From NCBI GenBank assembly GCA_017553815.1, contig JAFZJT010000059.1:1-11946 (forward strand): DNA of 11,946 nucleotides, in the 5' to 3' direction. Under the pieces are notes generated by a model that was not told where the DNA came from, ran no database searches, and saw only the letters and a program-made list of their open reading frames with translations. This document shows positions 7,528 to 11,946 of this stretch, in pieces. The position numbers and the translations under genes are program-made. How positions within the stretch are numbered: position 1 is the first letter of the stretch; each line of letters starts with the position of its first letter. Origin of the DNA: Clostridia bacterium (GTDB lineage: Bacteria > Bacillota_A > Clostridia > Christensenellales > CAG-138).

Positions 7528-8981
7528 TCGCCATAAATCCGGCAAACGGTATGATTGAAAACGTAATTGAAAAACTGTTTATGGATAGGGGCTTGGGCGC
7601 GGTGCGTTTCCCGATCGCATCCGTTTCCGGCGGCTTTCTGCATAGGATGTTCAAGGTCGAAACCGAGAAGGGCTGCTTTGCACTCAAGCACCTTAACCCG
7701 AATATCATGAAACGCCCCGAAGCCTTGGAAAATTTCAGAACTGCCGAGGCTTTGGAAAGCATTTTGGAGGCTGCGGGGCTTCCCATAGTGCCCGCCATCG
7801 CGCTTGACGGATGCAAAATGCAAAGCTGCGAGGGCAAGTATTTCTATATCTTTCGCTGGCAGAACGGCAGCATCACCGACCCAAACAATATCACTATCGA
7901 ACAATGCCGCATCGCAGGAAGCATTCAGGGCAAGATGCACGCAATAGCTCCCACTAAAACCGAACGAAGTGAACCCGAAGCAAGCGCGTTCAATTGGGAT
8001 AAATACGCCAAAGAAGCATCAAAGCAGAGCTGCGCGCTTGGAAAACTGCTTGATGAAAACAAAGGTTTGCTCGAGCACGCTCAAAATGAACTAAATAAGG
8101 CGCGCGCGGCGCTCCCCGCTTTCGAGTGCATCGTGAACGAGGACATGGACCCGAAGAATGTTATGTGGGACGGCGGCAAGCCCTATGTTATCGACCTTGA
8201 ATGCTTGGAGCGCGGCAACCCTGTTATAAGCGCTGTTCGGCTCTCGCTGCAATGGGCGGGCGCCGATATCTTCAAGCTCGATTTTGCAAAACTGAAAGCG
8301 TTTTTCGACGGTTATCTTGCATATTACGATAATGGCTTTAGGAATTATTCTTCCGTATTCGGCTTGGCCTACACTTGGATAGAATGGCTTGAATACAATC
8401 TAAAAAGGGCGCTTTTTTCAGCAAACGATGCGGAGCGCGATATCGGAGCTGAGGAGACAAAGCTTTCCCTTGCGAGGATAAAGTATCTATATGATAACGA
8501 GGAAGCGGTGAAGCGGCAGTTTTGGCTTTGGTTTGAAGCTTCACCCAAGAGCTTACCTCATAAGCCTATGAACACACAAACGGACAATGAGATTTCAATG
8601 ACCGCACAGGAAATGTTTGAACTTGCAATGAAGCACATCTACGGCGACGGTGTACCCGAGGACAACGATCTGGCGTTTGAGCTGCTGACAAAGGCGCATG
8701 AGATGGGGCATATCGACGCCGCCTACAATCTTGGGATATGCTTTCATTACGGCTACGGCACGCAGATCGATTTAGCAAAGGCTTATGCGCTTTATCTCGA
8801 AGCAGCGAACGCGGGGCACGGAAAGGGCATGGAGCTTGTGGGGCGGTTCTACAATCGCGGAATATTCGTTGACAAGAACCGCGAAAAGGCTGAATTTTGG
8901 CTGAAAAAGGCTGTTGAAAGCGGCGATGCCGCTGCCGCCGAGGAAGCGAAGAAGGAATTGAACTTTCAACAGAACGATTGA
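7524..8981 (+). CDS. APH-type kinase-fold protein fused to C-terminal Sel1-like repeats
   Basis: The 485-residue product starts at GTG 7524, overlapping the previous stop by 4 nt (GTGA). ATG at 7551 (residue 10) is an alternative, but neither start has a strong ribosome binding site, and coupling favours GTG. Residues ~30-340 resemble the aminoglycoside phosphotransferase/choline kinase fold. They include a glycine-rich turn (VSGGF, 34-38), the ATP-binding Lys in FALKHL (K55), a catalytic loop NEDMDPKN (205-212) with D207 and N212, and the metal-binding Asp of VIDLE (D224). The loop's usual first His is Asn here. Residues ~361-470 hold three Sel1-like helical repeats of about 36 residues (YGDGVPED, YGYGTQID and NRGIFVDK are the turn motifs, each before an ALxLLxxAxxxGH-like helix). 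Family members phosphorylate small molecules, and Sel1 repeats bind proteins. The substrate is unknown and I would not call it a resistance gene. Confidence 0.85.
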   Translation: MIAINPANGMIENVIEKLFMDRGLGAVRFPIASVSGGFLHRMFKVETEKGCFALKHLNPNIMKRPEALENFRTAEALESILEAAGLPIVPAIALDGCKMQSCEGKYFYIFRWQNGSITDPNNITIEQCRIAGSIQGKMHAIAPTKTERSEPEASAFNWDKYAKEASKQSCALGKLLDENKGLLEHAQNELNKARAALPAFECIVNEDMDPKNVMWDGGKPYVIDLECLERGNPVISAVRLSLQWAGADIFKLDFAKLKAFFDGYLAYYDNGFRNYSSVFGLAYTWIEWLEYNLKRALFSANDAERDIGAEETKLSLARIKYLYDNEEAVKRQFWLWFEASPKSLPHKPMNTQTDNEISMTAQEMFELAMKHIYGDGVPEDNDLAFELLTKAHEMGHIDAAYNLGICFHYGYGTQIDLAKAYALYLEAANAGHGKGMELVGRFYNRGIFVDKNREKAEFWLKKAVESGDAAAAEEAKKELNFQQND

Positions 8982-9007
8982 TTCCGGCATGAATCAGAAA
9001 ATATCGA

Positions 9008-9775
9008 ATGGGAACTATAAGAATGAACGAATACTTGAAAAATCTGAAAAGAATAGAGTTTGAAGTGACGCTTGCCTGCACCGGAAGATGCAAGCATTGC
9101 TCCCAGGGCGGTCACGAATCGGCCCCGTGGCATATCGACGCGGATATCGCTGTCAATGCGGTTCGCGAAGTTTGCGCGCATTATCGCATAGAATCGCTGA
9201 TGACCTTCGGCGGCGAGCCGCTGCTTTATCCGGATATTGTTTGCGCCATCCATCGCGCTGCGACTGATCTAGGTATCCGCAAGCGGCAGGTGATAACGAA
9301 CGGCTATTTTACAAAGGATCGCGAGCGCATTGCCGAGGTTGCCCGAAACCTATCCGAGAGCGGAGTGAATAACCTGCTTTTGTCGGTCGATGCGTTCCAT
9401 CAGGAGACCATCCCGCTTGAGCCCGTTATGTTTTTCGCCGAATGCGCGGTTAAAGAGGGTATTCCCATCAAGCTTCAGCCCGCATGGCTCGTCAGCGCGG
9501 AGGATGCCAACCCATACAACAACAGAACGCGCGAGCTGATAAAGGAATTCGATCACCTGAATATTCCGCTCAACGGCGGCAACGTCATTTTCCCTTCGGG
9601 CAATGCGATAAAGTATCTCGCGGAGTATTTCAAGGACGGCGCCTCCCACGTCTGCCCTTATGATGAGAACCCCTTTGACGTGCGGACGGTTTCGTTCTCA
9701 CCGAACGGCGACGTGCTGAACGGGAATATTTATGAGAAGGGTATTCTTGAGATAATCACGGATTATCGGCCGTAG
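9008..9775 (+). CDS. Radical SAM protein with unusual cysteine-poor C-terminus
   Basis: The 255-residue product has the radical SAM cluster motif C24-x3-C28-x2-C31 (LACTGRCKHCSQG), GGEP at 68-71 for SAM binding, ITNGYF, and LLLSVDAFHQ typical of the TIM-barrel core. The C-terminal part, from C216 (HVCPYDE) through SPNGDVLNGNIYE, looks like the start of a SPASM/Twitch-type auxiliary domain. It has only one Cys and ends at DYRP-stop, so it cannot bind a standard auxiliary cluster. The ATG at 9008 is 26 nt after the kinase-Sel1 stop. The Met at 9023 (residue 6) is equally plausible, and neither has a clear ribosome binding site. It probably shares the upstream transcript. The reaction is unknown. 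Relatives include enzymes that modify peptides and ones annotated only as radical SAM. No precursor peptide is obvious nearby. Confidence 0.85.
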   Translation: MGTIRMNEYLKNLKRIEFEVTLACTGRCKHCSQGGHESAPWHIDADIAVNAVREVCAHYRIESLMTFGGEPLLYPDIVCAIHRAATDLGIRKRQVITNGYFTKDRERIAEVARNLSESGVNNLLLSVDAFHQETIPLEPVMFFAECAVKEGIPIKLQPAWLVSAEDANPYNNRTRELIKEFDHLNIPLNGGNVIFPSGNAIKYLAEYFKDGASHVCPYDENPFDVRTVSFSPNGDVLNGNIYEKGILEIITDYRP

Positions 9776-9802
9776 GGCAGTTTTGAAATGAAAAACCGAT
9801 TT

Positions 9803-9844
9803 TATATTGTGAAATCGTTCGTTTTATGGTAAAATCACAATATA
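9803..9844 (+). promoter_or_regulatory. Promoter within a perfect 10-bp inverted repeat, upstream of the HD gene
   Basis: TATATTGTGA (9803-9812) and TCACAATATA (9835-9844) are exact reverse complements separated by 22 nt. The left arm contains a -35-like TTGTGA (9807-9812). After a 17-nt spacer there is TAAAAT (9830-9835) with the extension TGG before it, so the -10 box abuts the right arm. A dimeric regulator bound at both arms would cover the promoter. The predicted start is near 9842, with a leader of about 30 nt carrying AAAGGAG. Confidence 0.6.
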
Positions 9845-9870
9845 TTACATGACCGAAAGGAGCCTAGAGC

Positions 9871-10443
9871 ATGCTAACAATTGAAAGAGCCATCGAGCTG
9901 AAAGACCGTGAGGTCACCGAGCACCATCTGATCATCCACGCGAAGAACGTTATGTACGCTATGGGCGCAATGGCGGATCATTTCGGCGAAGATCGCGAGC
10001 ATTGGATGGCGATCGGTTATCTGCACGACTACGATTATGAAAAATACCCCGAAGAGCACCTAAAGCACACCGAAAAGGAGCTTATTGCCGAGGGCGTGGA
10101 CGAGGCCGATGTTCGGGCGATACTGAGCCACGGCTGGGGCAGCTGTACGGACGTTGAGCCCGTTACGAACATGGAAAAGAGCCTTTATACCGTGGACGAG
10201 CTGACCGGAATAATCCAGGCCTGCGCCCGCATGAGGCCGAACGGCATATCCGACCTTGAGGTCAAGAGCTTAATGAATAAATTCAAGGACAAGCGCTTTG
10301 CCGCAAAATGCGACAGGGAGCTTATCAAAACGGGCTGTGATATGCTCAGGATGGATGTTTCCGAGGTAGCTTCCATACTCATAGAAGGAATGAAGCCCTA
10401 TGCGGAGGATATCGAGCTGCTCGGAACTGAGCACGAGGCATAA
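9871..10443 (+). CDS. HD-domain phosphohydrolase family protein
   Basis: ATG at 9871 follows AAAGGAG (9856-9862) by 8 nt. The 190-residue soluble protein shows the HD-superfamily pattern: H23 (LIIHAKNV), the paired H52-D53 in GYLHDYDY, further His at 63/66 (EEHLKHTE), H87 in AILSHGWG, and D109 in the helix YTVDELTGII. Together these form a typical metal site for phosphate-ester hydrolysis. The length matches the short stand-alone HD proteins common in Clostridia, where the substrate is often a nucleotide or unknown. It has no GAF, PAS or receiver domain, so it is not a signalling HD-GYP protein. It is the first gene of a unit behind the inverted-repeat promoter, and a small membrane protein follows after 33 nt. 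Confidence 0.85.
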   Translation: MLTIERAIELKDREVTEHHLIIHAKNVMYAMGAMADHFGEDREHWMAIGYLHDYDYEKYPEEHLKHTEKELIAEGVDEADVRAILSHGWGSCTDVEPVTNMEKSLYTVDELTGIIQACARMRPNGISDLEVKSLMNKFKDKRFAAKCDRELIKTGCDMLRMDVSEVASILIEGMKPYAEDIELLGTEHEA

Positions 10444-10476
10444 AGCGATCCGCAAACACTACAGGGGGAACACACA

Positions 10477-10695
10477 ATGAAGAAATTCTTGTTGATAATA
10501 GGAGTAGCTCTCATCGCCGCGAGCATTTTGGCGCTTTTATTTGCCGCGCTCAATAGGTACGGATACTATCATGCTCTCGACGGCTCGGCGCTGCACTTCG
10601 TCAAGCTGTACCGCCGAATGACGGTTTCATTCATCGTCGGGCTCGGTCTTGCCGTGCTCGGGGTGGCTTGCATCATAATTCGCACAAAGCTGTGA
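10477..10695 (+). CDS. Small two-helix membrane protein, unknown function
   Basis: ATG at 10477 has a good ribosome binding site (AGGGGG, ending 10468) with an 8-nt gap. The 72-residue product has two hydrophobic helices, about residues 4-26 and 50-68. They are joined by a polar loop with aromatic residues (NRYGYYHALD) and a basic patch (KLYRR). The start is MKK and the end is RTKL. There is no catalytic motif. It sits 33 nt after the HD gene and is probably co-transcribed. It could be an inner-membrane partner or simply an uncharacterised membrane protein. Confidence 0.7.
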   Translation: MKKFLLIIGVALIAASILALLFAALNRYGYYHALDGSALHFVKLYRRMTVSFIVGLGLAVLGVACIIIRTKL

Positions 10696-11058
10696 CGGCA
10701 AATCAGCGAGTATTGGACGGCGGATCCGAGCGCTGCAAAAAGCCTTCTGTAACACGCAAGTAAAGTAACAAACCGCAAGGATAAGGCAAGCTTCATACCA
10801 AAGAATCTCAACGCATTATACAACGACGCTGTCAAATGCGTCGATTTCCATGAGGACACGCATATCATCTCCTATTCGATTGCAAGACCCGAGCCGCAGT
10901 TTATTAGGGAGAGTCTTGCCATGTTCTTCGACCGCTATCGGTGTGGCATAGATAATTATTCATGGACACGGTGGTATCTCGAGCGCGGGGATATGCCGTC
11001 CATAGCGTCGCTTTTAATAAGGGAGAACTTCAACAGCCTCGATTGCATGATAACTTAG
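10696..11058 (+). pseudogene. Gluzincin-type metallopeptidase fragment (broken at both ends)
   Basis: The clearly coding part is an open frame of 101 codons from 10753 to TAG at 11056-11058, with no usable start codon at its head. It encodes an HExxH zinc motif, HEDTH (10849-10863), preceded by ALYNDAVKCVDF and followed by IRESLAMFFDRY, whose Glu (10909-10911) fits the third zinc ligand. YLERGDMPSIASLLI then matches the segment after the active site in MA-clan peptidase-like proteins. The usual continuation to a conserved C-terminal helix is absent: translation stops at DCMIT. Upstream, 10696-10749 continues in the same frame as the membrane gene (QISEYWTADPSAAKSLL) and ends in TAA at 10750. 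I saw no recognisable N-terminal domain there. The piece looks like a decayed gene, not a functional protease. Confidence 0.6.
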
Positions 11059-11119
11059 TGCTAAACAACGGCGCAGAACAATGGCGGATGGAAACTGCTG
11101 TATGCTTTAGGAGAAGGCA

Positions 11120-11641
11120 ATGGGAATTCTTATATGCGGACTCAACGGTACGGGAAAGAGTACGTTGGGGAAAGATTTGGCTGAAAAACTGGGCTATCGG
11201 TTTATCGACAATGAAGATTTATTCTTTCCGAAAGAAAATGACGAGTATGAATTTGCAAACCCCAGAAGTAAGCAAGAGGTTATAACGATCCTTGAGAATA
11301 TGATATCGCGGGACAGTAGGTTTGTATTTGCGGCTGTTAAAGGAAACTATGGAGACAAATTTATATATGCACTGGAGTCGATCATACTGATAGAGGTTCC
11401 GAGGCAGGAGAGGCACAAACGAGTTCGCGAAAGATCATATCGTAAGTTCGGTGATCGAATGAAGGAAGGCGGTGATTTGTTCGATAAGGAAAATCATCGG
11501 CTTTCGATAGTTGACGGTCGATCAGAGGCTTATGTTACGAGGTGGCTTGAAGGAGTTCGGTGCCCAGTTATCAAGATCGATGGAACACTTCCGGTATCGC
11601 AGAATGTTGAATATCTTGTTTCGGTATTAAAGAGTGAGTGA
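11120..11641 (+). CDS. Small P-loop NTPase / nucleotide-kinase-like protein
   Basis: ATG at 11120 follows AGGAG (11109-11113) by 6 nt. The 173-residue product opens with a beta strand and Walker A loop, GLNGTGKST (7-15). A helix and YRFIDNEDLFF (~26-36) follow, in the position where shikimate- and adenylate-kinase-like proteins bind substrate. A basic Arg-rich segment (RHKRVRERSYRKFGDRM, ~98-114) resembles the mobile lid. No canonical Walker B follows, but a hydrophobic strand IILIEVP lies at ~88-94. Length and layout fit small ATP-dependent kinases annotated as AAA or cytidylate-kinase-like. The specific substrate cannot be read from the sequence. By eye its codon use is more AT-rich than the giant gene's, which may mean separate acquisition. 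It lies between two gene remnants. Confidence 0.8.
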   Translation: MGILICGLNGTGKSTLGKDLAEKLGYRFIDNEDLFFPKENDEYEFANPRSKQEVITILENMISRDSRFVFAAVKGNYGDKFIYALESIILIEVPRQERHKRVRERSYRKFGDRMKEGGDLFDKENHRLSIVDGRSEAYVTRWLEGVRCPVIKIDGTLPVSQNVEYLVSVLKSE

Positions 11642-11785
11642 TCGGCTACACTTCTCAACCATACCGTAAGAAATGGACGCGAGGTTGCCGACCCGTGGTA
11701 TACGGGCGATTTTGAAGCGACTTGACAGGACGTTGCCGCATGATGCAGCGGGCTTATCGAGAGCTTGAGCGGTAATCTATCTTAA
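11642..11785 (+). pseudogene. C-terminal remnant of a low-molecular-weight protein tyrosine phosphatase
   Basis: In the frame following the kinase stop, the sequence reads LLNHTVRNG, REVADPWYTGDFEAT, TGA, QDVAA, TGA, CSGLIESL, then TAA at 11783-11785. The DPWYTGDF stretch, with the Asp that acts as general acid, and the DV-x-x-x-C-x-GL pattern are typical of the last ~45 residues of low-molecular-weight tyrosine phosphatases. The N-terminal P-loop (CxxxxxRS) is missing. The two TGA codons sit where relatives have an aromatic residue and a small residue before Cys. The first TGA could come from TGG and the second from GGA, by one change each. The gene is dead by truncation and by nonsense codons. 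Confidence 0.65.
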
Positions 11786-11836
11786 AGAACGAATAGAGCG
11801 AGGTTTTCGGAGGAAACCGACGCGACGGAACATTAA

Positions 11837-11946
11837 AAAAAGCGCGTTCTCGAGCATATCGACAGCATGCCGCGAAAGACCCCCGAAGAGATCGGGCATG
11901 AGATTGCCTGGTGTGAAAAGATGCTTTCAGGAACGGCGTGCGATGA
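11837..11946 (+). CDS. Open frame cut by the right edge, unknown product
   Basis: After TAA (11834-11836) the frame stays open to the window end. It reads KKRVLEHIDS, then MPRKTPEEI, GHEIAWCEKM and LSGTACD. The only ATG is at 11867, with no clear ribosome binding site. The residues before it look equally protein-like, so this may be another truncated gene instead of a true start. The peptide appears helical and charged with two Cys. I do not recognise the family, and only about 36 codons are visible. Confidence 0.3.

Noticed and set aside
7452..7940. Minus-strand open frames opposite the kinase-Sel1 gene
   Set aside because: They lie opposite clear kinase motifs, have no ribosome binding sites and show no recognisable domain.
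9803..9844. Inverted repeat as a CRP/FNR-type site or a terminator
   Set aside because: TGTGA and TCACA halves resemble CRP half-sites, but the arms are 22 nt apart instead of 6. There is no GC-rich stem with a following T-run, and promoter boxes coincide with the arms.
10962..11285. Plus-strand open frame of 107 codons
   Set aside because: It overlaps the peptidase remnant and the kinase gene in another frame. The kinase frame with Walker A and a proper ribosome binding site is clearly the real one.
11642..11785. Recoding of TGA as Trp, Gly or selenocysteine in the phosphatase remnant
   Set aside because: TGA is the normal stop of several genes here (7525, 8979, 10693, 11639). The catalytic N-terminus is also missing and no selenocysteine-type hairpin is apparent.
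11802..11818. GGTTT/AAACC hairpin as a terminator
   Set aside because: Only about 5 bp of stem with an AT-rich arm and no following run of T residues.

Overview
The window looks like chromosomal DNA of an anaerobic, moderately GC-rich Clostridia-type Firmicute, perhaps a gut or rumen member of the Oscillospirales. The signs are a secreted giant protein with a type I dockerin, a Firmicute-style signal peptide, GGAGG ribosome binding sites with 5-8 nt spacing, and a set of small Clostridia-type genes (radical SAM, HD hydrolase, VOC). The taxonomic call is inference; there is no rRNA or marker gene here.

The left 55% (positions 1-6601) is one minus-strand gene that runs off the left edge. It has 2200 complete codons without a stop. 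Reading from the N-terminus the protein has a signal peptide, a beta-sandwich, a four-part tandem array of OB-like domains in the order A-B-A'-B', Ig-like modules, a PHP/CehA-type metallohydrolase domain with its metal ligands intact, a CARDB-like module, a GATase1/DUF4350-like module, two more OB-like domains, and the first half of a dockerin. Because its stop lies outside the window it is easy to miss, and a long antisense open frame (452-3124, plus strand) can be mistaken for the gene.

Positions 6602-6845 hold two divergent promoters. The minus-strand one (extended -10) serves the giant gene. The plus-strand one (TTGCAA-17-TATACT) points into a 5'-truncated VOC/glyoxalase remnant (6846-7145). 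It probably also drives a tight run of genes: a 95-residue unknown protein, a kinase-fold (APH-type) protein fused to Sel1-like repeats that starts on the previous gene's stop, and a radical SAM protein.

A second plus-strand unit begins at a promoter embedded in a perfect 10-bp inverted repeat (9803-9844). It contains an HD-domain hydrolase and a small two-helix membrane protein. To its right is a zone of decay. A gluzincin metallopeptidase fragment with HEDTH (10753-11058) precedes an intact small P-loop kinase (11120-11641). After the kinase come the C-terminal third of a low-molecular-weight tyrosine phosphatase with two in-frame TGA codons (11642-11785) and an unrecognised open frame cut by the right edge.

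The most distinctive items are the giant dockerin/PHP/OB-array protein, the kinase-Sel1 fusion with an altered catalytic loop, the operator-like inverted repeat, and the three gene remnants. I saw no tRNA, rRNA, CRISPR array, insertion sequence or convincing terminator.
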